Assembly: GCA_041753575.1 (NCBI GenBank)
Contig: JBGSUA010000048.1
Coordinates: forward strand, 6,121-70,120
Direction: 5' to 3'
Source: CG2-30-51-40 sp041753575
GTDB lineage: Bacteria; Desulfobacterota; DSM-4660; Desulfatiglandales; Desulfatiglandaceae
DNA length: 64,000 nucleotides
Notes under the pieces: model-generated
Database searches by the model: none
Told to the model about the DNA's origin: nothing
Seen by the model: only the letters and a program-made list of their open reading frames with translations
Translations under genes and position numbers: made by a program
In this document: piece by piece, positions 18,523 to 28,081 of the stretch
Position numbering within the stretch: position 1 is the first letter of the stretch
How the letters are laid out: each line of letters opens with the position of its first letter

Positions 18523-19383
18523 ATGGAGATTAAGAAGATAGGTGTAGTCGGGGCTGGGACCATGGGTAATGGAATCGCCCAGACCGCCGCGCAGATAGGT
18601 TGTCAGGTAATAATGCGCGACATAGAGGACAGATTTGTTGAAAGAGGAATAAACAGCATAGACAAATTCCTCTCCAAGGGTGTTGAGAAGGGAAAGCTTG
18701 ATCCCAAGGAAAAAGATGCGATTATGGGAAGAATAAGCGGCACAACCGACATGGGTAAACTTGCAGATGTTGACTTTGTCATTGAGGCCGTACTTGAGGA
18801 CATTGAACTTAAAAAGAGCGTATTCAGGCAGTTGGATGAGGTATGCAGGCCGGAAATAGTGCTTGCATCCAACACTTCATCCATGTCGCTTACCGAGATA
18901 GCGGCCTCAACAAAGAGACCGGGCAAGGTCTGCGGGATGCACTTTTTCAATCCAGTTCCATTGATGAAGCTTGTTGAAATCATAAGAGGTTTCTATACTA
19001 ACGACGAGACTATTGCGACCACCACGGCGCTTGCAAAGAAGATGGGCAAAGTGACTGTGGAGGTAAAGAAGGACTCTCCGGGTTTTATCGTCAACAGGAT
19101 CATGATCCCCCACATGATCGAGGCAATCAAGATAGCTGAAGAGGGCGTAGCCACCATGGCCGACATAGACTTGGCCGTCAAAAACGGCTTGAACTATCCC
19201 ATGGGTCCCTTTGAGCTTATGGACTTGACGGGAATTGATATCTGCTACTATGTGGCCGAATATTTTTACAAAGAACTGAATAAGGAATCCAAGTGGGTAT
19301 CGCCCGTTCTGCTGAAGAATATGATCAGAGCCGGAAGGCTGGGTAGAAAGACCAAGGGCGGCTGGTACGATTACAGCAAGTAA
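18523..19383 (+). CDS. hbd: 3-hydroxybutyryl-CoA / 3-hydroxyacyl-CoA dehydrogenase
   Basis: 286 residues, the usual size of short-chain 3-hydroxyacyl-CoA dehydrogenases. The NAD-binding motif is VGAGTMGNGIAQTAA at the N-terminus, the catalytic histidine is in GMHFFNPVPLMKLVE, and SPGFIVNRI plus the C-terminal NYPMGPFELMDLTGID complete the signature. It oxidises 3-hydroxyacyl-CoA to 3-oxoacyl-CoA with NAD+ (or the reverse) in beta-oxidation or butyrate-type metabolism. AGGGAGG precedes the ATG and a terminator follows the stop. Confidence 0.94.
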   Translation: MEIKKIGVVGAGTMGNGIAQTAAQIGCQVIMRDIEDRFVERGINSIDKFLSKGVEKGKLDPKEKDAIMGRISGTTDMGKLADVDFVIEAVLEDIELKKSVFRQLDEVCRPEIVLASNTSSMSLTEIAASTKRPGKVCGMHFFNPVPLMKLVEIIRGFYTNDETIATTTALAKKMGKVTVEVKKDSPGFIVNRIMIPHMIEAIKIAEEGVATMADIDLAVKNGLNYPMGPFELMDLTGIDICYYVAEYFYKELNKESKWVSPVLLKNMIRAGRLGRKTKGGWYDYSK

Positions 19384-19409
19384 CAATCCGTCCAGGATCA
19401 CTAAAAAAG

Positions 19410-19439
19410 AAAAGGCAGTCTCCAGAATGACTGCCTTTT
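19410..19439 (+). terminator. rho-independent terminator after hbd
   Basis: AAAAGGCAGTC (19410-19420) pairs with GACTGCCTTTT (19429-19439) around TCCAGAAT, and the T-rich arm continues as TTTTCC. It lies 27 bases after the hbd stop. Confidence 0.8.
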
Positions 19440-19510
19440 CCTATTTGATGGGAAAGCGGTAAGGAGCTTATTTGTTCTTATGCCGCATTCTTCTTCTTAA
19501 CTTTTTATAT

Positions 19511-19729
19511 TTATGCTTTGTTATCTTCTTCCGCCTCTTTTTTACCACGCTGCTCATCCAATTGAACCTCCAAGTCGTTGATGCCTTTACTTACACTAGC
19601 GGGGATGGGACTGTCAACTGCTATTTGGAGATCGGCTGATGAGCGACAATTAGAATTCCCTGAAGGCAGAGGCGTTTGATGCCAATAGTGTGAATGCGCC
19701 GCAGAAGAAATGAGAGTGGATATGACCAT
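19511..19729 (-). CDS. small hypothetical exported protein
   Basis: A 72-residue frame from ATG 19729 with a hydrophobic N-terminus (MVISTLISSAAHSHYW) that reads as a short signal peptide, and a charged C-terminus (LEVQLDEQRGKKEAEEDNKA). The frame is open some 60 bases further upstream. No family recognised and no clear ribosome site, so it may not be expressed. The rest of the gap between hbd and the GGDEF gene shows nothing else. Confidence 0.3.
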   Translation of the reverse strand: MVISTLISSAAHSHYWHQTPLPSGNSNCRSSADLQIAVDSPIPASVSKGINDLEVQLDEQRGKKEAEEDNKA

Positions 19730-19812
19730 CCAGAAGAGAGTATAAGAGTTGATGCCTCTGGGTTTAGAGCTTAGTTTACATAATATATATTATCAGACAT
19801 AAGCTTAATTGC

Positions 19813-20715
19813 CTATCTGCCCAGGTGCCGTTCTCGTTTGTTTTCGTACATCTTTTCATCGGCCACGGCAACCAGGTCTTCGGCGCTCATTCCTTCGCTC
19901 AGAAAACTTACTCCAAGGCTTGCCGTTACTCCCAGTTCGCCGCCAATGGCATCGGCTATTCTCCTGGCGGCAGCTAACGCGATTTCACCACCGAGTTCAA
20001 CAAGCAGCACCGCAAACTCATCGCCCCCGTAACGATAACCCGAGTCAACTCCCTGTCTTATCTTGGCATTGATAATGGCGCCTACACCCTCGAGCAGGCG
20101 ATCACCTGCAAGATGACCCCTCGTATCGTTGTAAATCTTAAAATCGTCGAGGTCCAGCAATACGAGGGTCAAAGGATGCCTCTGCCTCTGGGCCCTTGCA
20201 ATCTCTTCCCTCAACTTTGAGAAAAAATGCCTGTGGTTATAAAGTCCCGTGAGAGGGTCTGTGATGGAAAGCCTAGACAGTTCCTTTCGCATATTCCTCT
20301 CAATGATGGCCCTTCTGAGTTTGGCTTCCAGCTCCTCTGCGGCAAAAGGTTTGTTAATAAAATCATTGGCCCCTGCGTTTATGACATCAACGTAGCTATA
20401 GTCCTTTGTGTAGCCTGTCATGGCAATGAGACCAAGTTCAGCTCGTTGCTTTCGCAGATTCCTTATAAGATCCAGGCCGTCCATCCCAGGCATACTGATG
20501 TCGGTTATAACAAAGGAGTAATCCTTTCGGGCGACCTCCTTGAAACATTCGGAGGCGCTGTTAACCGCTTTAGACTTAAAACCTATGATATCAAGCATAA
20601 CAGTAACTATTTCACATAGCTCTACCTCATCATCCACTACAAGGATCAACTCTTTGGCATATCCAACCTTGTTTTCCTGGACAGGGCTTTTCTCGCCTGA
20701 ACCGTTCTCATTCAT
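19813..20715 (-). CDS. response regulator with GGDEF (diguanylate cyclase) output domain
   Basis: 300 residues. The N-terminal receiver domain (about 25-145) has the acidic pair in LILVVDDEVELCE and the phospho-acceptor aspartate in VITDISMPGMDG. The GGDEF domain (about 160-300) carries an intact GGDEF in YRYGGDEFAVLL, so it should make cyclic di-GMP when phosphorylated. The start overlaps the last bases of miaB, so both are probably co-transcribed. The sensor kinase is not adjacent. Confidence 0.92.
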   Translation of the reverse strand: MNENGSGEKSPVQENKVGYAKELILVVDDEVELCEIVTVMLDIIGFKSKAVNSASECFKEVARKDYSFVITDISMPGMDGLDLIRNLRKQRAELGLIAMTGYTKDYSYVDVINAGANDFINKPFAAEELEAKLRRAIIERNMRKELSRLSITDPLTGLYNHRHFFSKLREEIARAQRQRHPLTLVLLDLDDFKIYNDTRGHLAGDRLLEGVGAIINAKIRQGVDSGYRYGGDEFAVLLVELGGEIALAAARRIADAIGGELGVTASLGVSFLSEGMSAEDLVAVADEKMYENKRERHLGR

Positions 20716-22027
20716 TAAGACACCCTCGCAAGGAGTTCATAAGGCCATGTGAAATGGTTACTTGAACTAATTTTCCAATCATACTGGAATTAGATGAGAA
20801 ATTTACAACCTTATTTGAAGCGGTTCTACCCCTTTGCTGTCCAGGCCTGTCCCCCGCTCCTTCTACAAGCACCTCAAGGGTGCTTCCCTCCAAGACCTTA
20901 TTTTTTCTATATGAAATGTCCTTCTGCCGGGTCTGGAGCCTCTTGAGCCTTGCGCCCTTGATATCCTTGTCAATCTTTCCCTCCAGTTTCTCCGCCGCAG
21001 TGCCCCTCCTGTCCGAATACATAAATGAAAATAGGCCGTCGAACTCGACCTGGCGCACAAGATCCATAGTCATGGCAAAGTCCTCTTCGGATTCTCCGGG
21101 AAATCCAACCATGACGTCAGCAGTTATCGCTATCTCAGGCCTTGCCTTCCTAAGCTCTCGTATTCGGTCAAGGTAATACTCCCTGGTGTAGCCTCTGCCC
21201 ATCCGTTTGAGTATCCTGTTCGAGCCCGACTGAAATGGCAGATGGATATGAGGACAGAGCTTGTCCTCTGTTGCAAAGCACTCAACAAGGTCATCCGTAA
21301 GATCCCTGGGATGAGAGGTCGTGAAACGGATCCGCCAGATATCTCTTATCCTGCTTATTTTTCTGATAAGCGTGCTCAGTGTTACCGGTACGCTATCCCC
21401 TTGGAAACTGTAGGAATTAACGTTTTGCCCCAGAAGTGTAACCTCCCTTACACCCTGTGAGGCAAGTGATTCGATCTCGACCTCAATGTCTCCTGCAGGC
21501 CTTGAAACCTCTCTTCCCCTTACAAACGGAACGATACAATACGAGCAGAAGTTGTTGCAGCCTTCCATTATTGACACAAAACCGCTTATTCTTCCATTGA
21601 AATATCCGGGATAAGCAAGCCGGGGTCGGCACGCTCCGCTCAAGTTAGTAGCGGCTGTCCTTATATTGGACATCTGAATCTTTTCCACCACCTCGACCGT
21701 CCGCTGAAGCTCCCTGGGGCCTAAGACGAAATCAATATCCGGGAACCTTTCAATTAGTTCATTGCCCCTGTCCTGAGCCACGCAGCCAACGGCCCCTATA
21801 ATCATACCCGGATTCTTTTTTTTTATCTTGATAACCCTGCCGAGCTGGCTCATGGCCTTCTGCTCTGCTTTTTCCCTCACCGAACAAGTATTGATTATGA
21901 CCAGATCAGCGCCGCCGGGTGTTTCGAAGGGTCTTGCCCCTGCGTTCATAAGAGACTGCGCCAGATAGTCCGAATCATATTCGTTCATCTGACAACCCAT
22001 TGTAATTATATGAAATGATTTTATCAT
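20708..22027 (-). CDS. miaB: tRNA-2-methylthio-N6-dimethylallyladenosine synthase MiaB
   Basis: 439 residues with the full methylthiotransferase layout. The N-terminal domain has cysteines in MGCQMNEYDSD, INTCSVREKAEQKA and VGCVAQ, binding the second Fe-S cluster. The radical SAM motif is CNNFCSYC in MEGCNNFCSYCIVPFVRGRE, and a C-terminal TRAM domain follows. It methylthiolates i6A37 in tRNAs. NMNEYDS-type sequence and TCSVR point to MiaB rather than RimO or MtaB. Confidence 0.93.
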   Translation of the reverse strand: MIKSFHIITMGCQMNEYDSDYLAQSLMNAGARPFETPGGADLVIINTCSVREKAEQKAMSQLGRVIKIKKKNPGMIIGAVGCVAQDRGNELIERFPDIDFVLGPRELQRTVEVVEKIQMSNIRTAATNLSGACRPRLAYPGYFNGRISGFVSIMEGCNNFCSYCIVPFVRGREVSRPAGDIEVEIESLASQGVREVTLLGQNVNSYSFQGDSVPVTLSTLIRKISRIRDIWRIRFTTSHPRDLTDDLVECFATEDKLCPHIHLPFQSGSNRILKRMGRGYTREYYLDRIRELRKARPEIAITADVMVGFPGESEEDFAMTMDLVRQVEFDGLFSFMYSDRRGTAAEKLEGKIDKDIKGARLKRLQTRQKDISYRKNKVLEGSTLEVLVEGAGDRPGQQRGRTASNKVVNFSSNSSMIGKLVQVTISHGLMNSLRGCLNE

Positions 22028-22057
22028 GTCTGAAATATGGAAAGCCGGATGGATGCC

Positions 22058-22309
22058 TCATATAGTTGTGGCATCAAAATCTATTTTGATATTCTCATGT
22101 TGTATCAAATAGTTTATTAAGTTTATAAATATATTTTCACAACCTGTTGCTACTCTCACTTCAAGTAGGGCTTTCCTTGGATCAATCGTGCTCACCACCG
22201 CCATTCCGTCGTAAGATTCTATTGTCCACCTGAGATAACTTATGTCTTCTTTTCTGACTTTTATTCTGCATATTTTTGTTTCATTTATCAGCATTAAAAG
22301 GCGTTCCAC
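22058..22309 (-). CDS. DUF4911-type small protein
   Basis: Up to 83 residues starting at GTG 22309, or 78 from ATG 22294; both overlap the end of nadK, so translation is coupled. The sequence (KICRIKVRKEDISYLRWTIE, LEVRVATGC) resembles the DUF4911 family, of unknown function, usually found next to miaB and nadK in this kind of organism. It is predicted cytosolic. Confidence 0.65.
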   Translation of the reverse strand: MERLLMLINETKICRIKVRKEDISYLRWTIESYDGMAVVSTIDPRKALLEVRVATGCENIFINLINYLIQHENIKIDFDATTI

Positions 22310-23162
22310 CCCACATAAGCTTTGTTCTCAGGATATTAAAATAACTATAATTAAAAGGTTTAACTAATTTAATTTTTGAAGCTGATTTATAAATTATGAT
22401 CTTATCTCCATAAGATATGTCAAAACCTACCTGACCGTCGCATGTCAATATAACGCGCTCGTCACTTTCTTTACCCATCTCAACCATTATCTGAACCGAT
22501 TCAGGTACGAGTATCGGTCGGTTGGTTAAGGTGAAGGGGCATATCGGAGTAACAACAAACGCCTCCATAGTAGGATAAACAATCGGACCCCCTGCCGCCA
22601 GGTTGTACGCGGTTGACCCTGTGGGAGTGGCAATTATAAGACCATCTCCTTTGAATGTGGTAAGTATCTCCCCGTCTATTGAGACACATAGGTCTATTAT
22701 CCTTGCCAGGGTCATCTTGTTTATCACTAGATCATTCAAGACCTGGAATTTCCTTATCTCCTGACCTTGCCTGATAACAGAAGCCTCGAGCATGACTCTG
22801 TCTTCAACCACCAGATCCCCCGCAAGCATCCTCTCAACCGCTTCGTACATTTCATCCAGGGGAACCATAGTGAGGAATCCGAGCCCTCCGAGATTGACGC
22901 CGAGGATCGGAACACCGTACTTCCCCACCATCCTTGCCGCTCCCAGGAGGGTACCGTCTCCGCCAAGCACCACCACCCAATTCAAATCGGCTGAATGTAG
23001 CGGCTCTCCCCCACCAGTCAGGATATCAGCTTCACCAAGACGCATTTCCTGCGTCAGGGCTGTCACACCCTTTTTATCAAGCCATTCCTTGAGCCTTTGA
23101 GCCTCTCTTCTGGCAGGTTCATAGCGGTGCTTATAGATGATGCCTACTGATAACGATGTCAC
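22281..23162 (-). CDS. nadK: NAD kinase (ATP-NAD kinase)
   Basis: 293 residues. The catalytic GGDGT motif is in VVLGGDGTLLGAARM, followed by the GVNLGGLGFLT and the C-terminal PTGSTAYNLAAGGPIVYP segments that bind NAD. It phosphorylates NAD to NADP. It lies between adenine deaminase (14 bases upstream) and the DUF4911 gene in a long minus-strand run. Confidence 0.94.
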   Translation of the reverse strand: MTSLSVGIIYKHRYEPARREAQRLKEWLDKKGVTALTQEMRLGEADILTGGGEPLHSADLNWVVVLGGDGTLLGAARMVGKYGVPILGVNLGGLGFLTMVPLDEMYEAVERMLAGDLVVEDRVMLEASVIRQGQEIRKFQVLNDLVINKMTLARIIDLCVSIDGEILTTFKGDGLIIATPTGSTAYNLAAGGPIVYPTMEAFVVTPICPFTLTNRPILVPESVQIMVEMGKESDERVILTCDGQVGFDISYGDKIIIYKSASKIKLVKPFNYSYFNILRTKLMWGGTPFNADK

Positions 23163-23176
23163 ATTTTCTCCTGTCG

Positions 23177-24967
23177 CTAATCCGGGAAAAGGGGGACTAC
23201 CTTGAAGCTGTCTACATCAATAAGACCCATATCGGTGAGCTTAAGATCAGGGATCACCGGAAGGGCAAGAAATGAAAGGGCCATAACCGGATCATCCGGC
23301 AGCGAGCCCAGTCCCTTGCAGGATTCCTTTGCGCATTTTATTTCCTCTACCAGTCTCTCAAGGGATTTATCAGACATCAGGCCGGCAATCGGAAGGGGGA
23401 TGCAGCCAAGTACGCTGTCGCCCGCGACAACGGCCATGCCCCCTTTCATCTCAATGACTGTCTCGATCGCAAGTCTGATTTCCTTGTCTTCCACCCCCAC
23501 TGCTATGATATTGTGGGAATCATGGGCCACCGAGGATGCTATAGCGCCATTTTTCAATCCAAATCCATTTACGAAGCCAAGGCCGGTATTTCCAGTTCCC
23601 TTATGACGCTCGATCACACAGAGTTTCAGTATGTCGGATCGTGTATCGGAGACAGCCATCCCATTGACCGCCGGCACATCCATGAGTGCCATCCTTGTTA
23701 TTATCTGGCCGGGAACGATCTCAATGACCCTTGCCTTACCACCCCTGTGCTGGATTTGAAGCCTTTCTGATGTTATCTCTCCGCAATGGAAGGTTTGGGG
23801 GCAGATTGCTCGTCCCGGCCCGCAATCCTTTATCAATGTTCCTTTCTCTACAGCCGGCCGACCATTCTTATAGACGGATTCGACCTCAAATGCACGGAGA
23901 TCGGAAAGGATTATCAGGTCGGCCAAATAGCCGGGAGCAACCGCGCCTCTCCTTGCAAGTCCAAAGTATTCACAAGGGTTGAGTGATGCCATACTCACGG
24001 CCTGGACCGGGGAAAGCCCGAGGCTGATCGCCTTTCTGACGGTGTAGTCAAGATGCCCTCTGTATAGCACATCTTCAGCATGGAGATCGTCTGATACAAG
24101 ACAAAAACGCCTTGAGTTACTCTCAGATACAATCGGCAGCAGAGTCTCAAGATTACGGGCCGACGTACCCTCTCTTATCATGACATAGGCCCCGGATCGC
24201 ACCTTTTCAAGCGCCTCATCGGGATCTATGCATTCATGATCAGAGCCTATGCCGGCTGACAGGTATCCCTGGAGGTCTTTACCACGCAAAAGCGGGGCAT
24301 GCCCGTCAATGACCCTTCCCTCAAATAAAAGCAATTTATCCAGAACCTCATCCATTCCGGAGAGGACACCGGGGAAATTCATCATCTCGGCTAGTCCAAG
24401 TATCCTGGGTTCCTCGGCAAGGGCAGCAAGCTCAGTCGCTGAAAGGTTTGCTCCGGCGGTCTCAAGATGAGTGGCCGGGACACATGAAGGGGCAGTAAAA
24501 AACATATCGAGAGCAGCGTGTTCGCTGTCTTTAAGCATGAATCGCACTCCCTCCAGCCCCATGACATTGGCTATCTCATGGGGATCAGCCACCATAGCGG
24601 TTGTTCCGTGAGCGATCAGCGCAGGAGCAAGAACACTGGGGACAAGCATGCTGCTTTCTATATGAAAATGCCCGTCCACAAGGCCAGGCGCAATCCATTT
24701 GCCTCTTAGGTCAATTTCTTCTTTTCCTTTGTATGAAGCGCCTACCCCTGCTATTAACCCTCCTTGAATCGCCACATCTCCCTTCAATATCTCGGAGGTG
24801 AATACGTTGAGGATATTGCCGTTCTTTAGGACCAGATCAGAGACGCTCTCACCGCGACCGGTCGCTATTAAAGCCCTAAGTCGCTTTCTTGCATCTTTCA
24901 AAGCCGGGGCTCCTCCCACAACATCAAAGGGATGTTTTCGAAATAACCCACCATTCATTGGTCTCAT
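23177..24967 (-). CDS. ade: adenine deaminase
   Basis: Amidohydrolase-superfamily enzyme of about 596 residues that converts adenine to hypoxanthine. The metal site is visible in GLVDGHFHIESSMLVP, followed by VADPHEIANVMG, then GHAP and DDLHAEDVL segments. The C-terminal Ade domain ends with LGCIPLPIAGLMSD. The frame is open to a TTG at 24982; ATG 24967 or 24958 are more likely starts. The 5' end overlaps the P-loop kinase gene by about 40 bases. It belongs to the purine salvage set of the window. Confidence 0.92.
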   Translation of the reverse strand: MRPMNGGLFRKHPFDVVGGAPALKDARKRLRALIATGRGESVSDLVLKNGNILNVFTSEILKGDVAIQGGLIAGVGASYKGKEEIDLRGKWIAPGLVDGHFHIESSMLVPSVLAPALIAHGTTAMVADPHEIANVMGLEGVRFMLKDSEHAALDMFFTAPSCVPATHLETAGANLSATELAALAEEPRILGLAEMMNFPGVLSGMDEVLDKLLLFEGRVIDGHAPLLRGKDLQGYLSAGIGSDHECIDPDEALEKVRSGAYVMIREGTSARNLETLLPIVSESNSRRFCLVSDDLHAEDVLYRGHLDYTVRKAISLGLSPVQAVSMASLNPCEYFGLARRGAVAPGYLADLIILSDLRAFEVESVYKNGRPAVEKGTLIKDCGPGRAICPQTFHCGEITSERLQIQHRGGKARVIEIVPGQIITRMALMDVPAVNGMAVSDTRSDILKLCVIERHKGTGNTGLGFVNGFGLKNGAIASSVAHDSHNIIAVGVEDKEIRLAIETVIEMKGGMAVVAGDSVLGCIPLPIAGLMSDKSLERLVEEIKCAKESCKGLGSLPDDPVMALSFLALPVIPDLKLTDMGLIDVDSFKVVPLFPD

Positions 24968-25526
24968 CAGAGGTGGTATCAATTAGCAGATGCGTGATAG
25001 GAAGATCAGGATACAGGGTTTTAAGATCTTTAAGATCCACTGCTTCAAATTTGTTTACATTATTTGTATATGCCTGCTCCGTAAGGGCGTTTGATTCATA
25101 GTTTTCCTTTGATCTGGAGGAGATACGTCTGAGAGATACCCCCTTGGGGCATTGGGTCTGCTGTATTACGAAGCGCATGGCGTGCCGTGCCGCCACCTCA
25201 GCCGCCCTTCTCCTCAAAGACTGTGTTATAAAGGTCGCGTCCAGAACGATCCCCATTCCCCTAGAGGCCAGCTCATCGGCCAGACGAAACATCTCGTCAT
25301 AGACCATGGTTCTCTTGTTCATGCTGGAGGCAACCTTTTCATCAAAGATATCCTCGTCTTTGAGCACCTCCAGACGGATCATATCGGTCCTCAAGATAAC
25401 ATACCCCTTCATGGCGGCTATGACCTCAGTGGTCTCGGTCTTGTAGGACGCGGGTAACCCGCAGGCTATAAGAACGGTTGACGGGCCAAGTTCCTTTTCC
25501 ATAAATCCCTTGAAAGGCTCTCTCAT
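24924..25526 (-). CDS. P-loop kinase-like ATP-binding protein (COG0645 type)
   Basis: 200 residues with a Walker A motif GLPASYKTE near residue 24 (G-x5-K-T) and a later GMGIVLDATF, like predicted small-molecule kinases. In many bacteria this domain is fused to an aminoglycoside-phosphotransferase-like domain; here the latter is the upstream neighbour (25555-26568, 28 bases away), so the two probably form a split version of that bifunctional protein. Substrate unknown. Confidence 0.7.
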   Translation of the reverse strand: MREPFKGFMEKELGPSTVLIACGLPASYKTETTEVIAAMKGYVILRTDMIRLEVLKDEDIFDEKVASSMNKRTMVYDEMFRLADELASRGMGIVLDATFITQSLRRRAAEVAARHAMRFVIQQTQCPKGVSLRRISSRSKENYESNALTEQAYTNNVNKFEAVDLKDLKTLYPDLPITHLLIDTTSDETNEWWVISKTSL

Positions 25527-25554
25527 AAATCCACTCCCGAGTTGAGCTTAGGTA

Positions 25555-26568
25555 TTATATTGACAAATATTTGATAAATGAATCGGCAAGACTGAAATAC
25601 CTTGAGGCAGTTCGGGCCGCCTGATCCCTTACATTCGGATCAATACCATTATCATTCACAATAAATCCTATCACCTTTCCACGTACAAAGGCCCTGTAAA
25701 CCATATAAAAGGCAAGGAGGGATTCCACGCTCCCCTCCTCTTTTGCATCTCTTCGGTAGTAATTCCACAGGGTCTTTGCCTGCCTTTTGCCTCCTCTGTA
25801 TTCCATGTCCATTAGGAGAAAGGCTATATCGGCAAGCGTATCGCCGTATCGGAACCTGTCGTTAAACTCAATACAGTCAAACGCCTGTATAGGCTCTGCA
25901 AGACATATATGCTGCATGTGAAGGTCGCCGTGGCAGTCCCTTACTCTGCCTGCCTTTATGCGCCTGTCAAACAACGCACCGTGTGATTCATAGAAATTTT
26001 CTGTCCAGCTATATAAGTTCTGATAAACCTCCTTTTCTATAGTTTTTCCGATAAAAGGTTTAACTTGCTCAAAGTTTTCATCTGTATTGATCTTAAATTG
26101 TTCGGCCTTGCCAAACCCCGCAATATCGGCTCCGCCTTCGGCAGTGGCGTGAAATCCGGCAAGGAATCGCGCGACGTCCCGCATATTATTATCCGTTAGA
26201 TAACCCTTTTCAAAGACCCTATCCATAAGAATCTCTTCGGGTATCTTTCTCATCCTCACCGCATATTCAACCGGTTCACCCTCTTCACTCGTCATTGTAA
26301 AGCGCCGACCGCTAAGGAATATGGGGACTACCCCCATGTAAAGATCGTGAGAGAATCTCCTGTTTAGTATAACTTCCCTGTTGCAGTAATGTCGCCTCTT
26401 TTCAAGGGTAGAGAAATCGAGAAATCCGAAGTTGACAGGCTTCTTTATCTTGTAAACAAAATCCCTGCCGATAAAGACCGTGGATATGTGGGTTTGAACC
26501 ACCTCAACCTTATCCGTCGGATCAGGCAGTGCCTCGGGTCGTCTAAGATCTTCTATAATGCCGGACAC
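25555..26568 (-). CDS. aminoglycoside phosphotransferase-like kinase (COG2187 type)
   Basis: 337 residues starting with GTG 26568. The N-terminal part has IGRDFVYKIKKPVNFGFLDF, typical of COG2187. The phosphotransferase catalytic loop reads VRDCHGDLHMQHICL (H-G-D-L-H) and the metal site is DCIEFNDRFRYGDTLADIAF. True aminoglycoside resistance is not implied. The P-loop kinase follows directly, and the PHP gene stop is 2 bases upstream. Confidence 0.75.
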   Translation of the reverse strand: MSGIIEDLRRPEALPDPTDKVEVVQTHISTVFIGRDFVYKIKKPVNFGFLDFSTLEKRRHYCNREVILNRRFSHDLYMGVVPIFLSGRRFTMTSEEGEPVEYAVRMRKIPEEILMDRVFEKGYLTDNNMRDVARFLAGFHATAEGGADIAGFGKAEQFKINTDENFEQVKPFIGKTIEKEVYQNLYSWTENFYESHGALFDRRIKAGRVRDCHGDLHMQHICLAEPIQAFDCIEFNDRFRYGDTLADIAFLLMDMEYRGGKRQAKTLWNYYRRDAKEEGSVESLLAFYMVYRAFVRGKVIGFIVNDNGIDPNVRDQAARTASRYFSLADSFIKYLSI

Positions 26569-26570
26569 GG

Positions 26571-27458
26571 CTAATTAACTTCCTCCAATATTCCAAATTG
26601 GGCAGCCACATAGGACGGGATATCCAGGGTCCCAAGGATGACCGGTTGTTGGTGGCAGTCAGAGCCCCCTGTCGCTATAAGCCCCTCTGACGCACTAAGC
26701 GCAAGATAGGATGCGATCGTCTCACGATTGTGCCTTGGATGCCAGCACTCAACTCCGTCAAGAAAGGGTAGCATCCGTCTTTTTATGACCTCGTGCTGAT
26801 CACTGAGAGAGGCGCTTAACGCGAAAAGAGAAGTACCGTTGGGGTCATTGGGATGGGCCAGCACCAACCTCCCGCCCGCCCCCCTTATCAGGGCGGAAGC
26901 TTCCTCCAGTGGCAGTGGAAGTTTTGGTACATCGCATTCAACCAGATACCGATCGAATGCCCCCTGCCTGCTTGATACTATTCCCTTACTTACCATGTAA
27001 TTGGCTATGTGAGGTCTCCCAAATGCCCCGTCCACCGTGGCCTCTATCGCCGCAAGGTCCCTGTCCGTAAAAAGCTCCCGGCCCTCCTTTTTGAACCTCT
27101 CGTTTATTCTCTCCAGAATAAGTTCCGCGCGCTTCCGCCTGTGGGACTTAAGGGCCTTGATTTTACTTAGAAGCGCCTCGTTACCGTAGTCGTAGTCATA
27201 ACCAAGCGCATCAAGTGAAACTGACCTTCCTCCCCTGTATTTGGGATCGGAAAAGGTTATATTTAACTCCACTCCTGTAATGTATTTGATCCCTTTAGAA
27301 AGAGCCAGGGCCTCAATAGATTCCTGACATTCAATAGAATCGTGATCGGTTATGGATAGTAGCTTAACCCTCCTCTGAGATGCGATATCCAGTATCTTGT
27401 CAGTGGGCAGTCTTCCGTCGGAACAATCCTTTGAATGGATGTGAAGATCAATTCGCAT
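26571..27458 (-). CDS. PHP-domain metal-dependent phosphoesterase
   Basis: 295 residues with the PHP motifs MRIDLHIHSKDCSDG (motif I), SITDHDS (motif II), a later LAHPND and ATGGSDCHQ. These histidines and aspartates bind a metal cluster. The family includes 3',5'-nucleotide bisphosphate phosphatases and histidinol phosphatase-like enzymes; the exact substrate cannot be told. The start overlaps the end of iorB by 11 bases. Confidence 0.85.
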   Translation of the reverse strand: MRIDLHIHSKDCSDGRLPTDKILDIASQRRVKLLSITDHDSIECQESIEALALSKGIKYITGVELNITFSDPKYRGGRSVSLDALGYDYDYGNEALLSKIKALKSHRRKRAELILERINERFKKEGRELFTDRDLAAIEATVDGAFGRPHIANYMVSKGIVSSRQGAFDRYLVECDVPKLPLPLEEASALIRGAGGRLVLAHPNDPNGTSLFALSASLSDQHEVIKRRMLPFLDGVECWHPRHNRETIASYLALSASEGLIATGGSDCHQQPVILGTLDIPSYVAAQFGILEEVN

Positions 27459-28053
27459 ATTCTCTTATAAGCCGCTTTCCGGTTTCAAGCGCCCTGTAGT
27501 TGGCCTTAAGTTTGGCCTCTGGAAAGATTTCAGAGAGTACATGTCTTATCTGCTCCTCGCTCACGGCAAAACCGGCTATGCTGCAAAGGGCTCCCAGCAT
27601 TACCATATTGAGCATTATAGGGCCACCCAACTCCACAGCATACTGGGTTGCATCCAGCCAATAGATACTACCCCCCGAGGATGAAAGAACATCTCTTATC
27701 CATGAAGGCTCGGGATATTCCATTTCTCCGGCAATCGCGTTGAGAGGGTAAATGGGCCTTGAATTAACCAGATACACACAGCGTTCATTTCCGAATTCAG
27801 GAGTTATCCTTATCGTCTCGAGAGGCTCCAGTCCCAATATGATGTCCGCCATGTTGGGGGGAATAAGAGGACCATAGTTTTTCTTATCCGAAATTCGGAT
27901 ATGGCTCATCACTGAACCACCCCTCTGTGATAACCCAAAGGTCTCCCCTATTGTCACCTTAAGGCCGGAGCGCACTGCCGCCCTTCCCAATATCTGAGAG
28001 GCAAGGACATTACCCTGACCGCCTACCCCTGTTATAATAACATTTTGCAACAT
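27448..28053 (-). CDS. iorB: indolepyruvate:ferredoxin oxidoreductase beta subunit
   Basis: 201 residues of the gamma-type 2-oxoacid:acceptor oxidoreductase domain, with VIITGVGGQGNVLASQILG at the N-terminus and ETFGLSQRGGSVMSHIR. With IorA it decarboxylates aryl-pyruvates to aryl-acetyl-CoA, reducing ferredoxin. It lies 28 bases after iorA. Confidence 0.93.
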   Translation of the reverse strand: MLQNVIITGVGGQGNVLASQILGRAAVRSGLKVTIGETFGLSQRGGSVMSHIRISDKKNYGPLIPPNMADIILGLEPLETIRITPEFGNERCVYLVNSRPIYPLNAIAGEMEYPEPSWIRDVLSSSGGSIYWLDATQYAVELGGPIMLNMVMLGALCSIAGFAVSEEQIRHVLSEIFPEAKLKANYRALETGKRLIREYAN

Positions 28054-28081
28054 ATAAACTCCCTAAACCTATTATTTGCTG

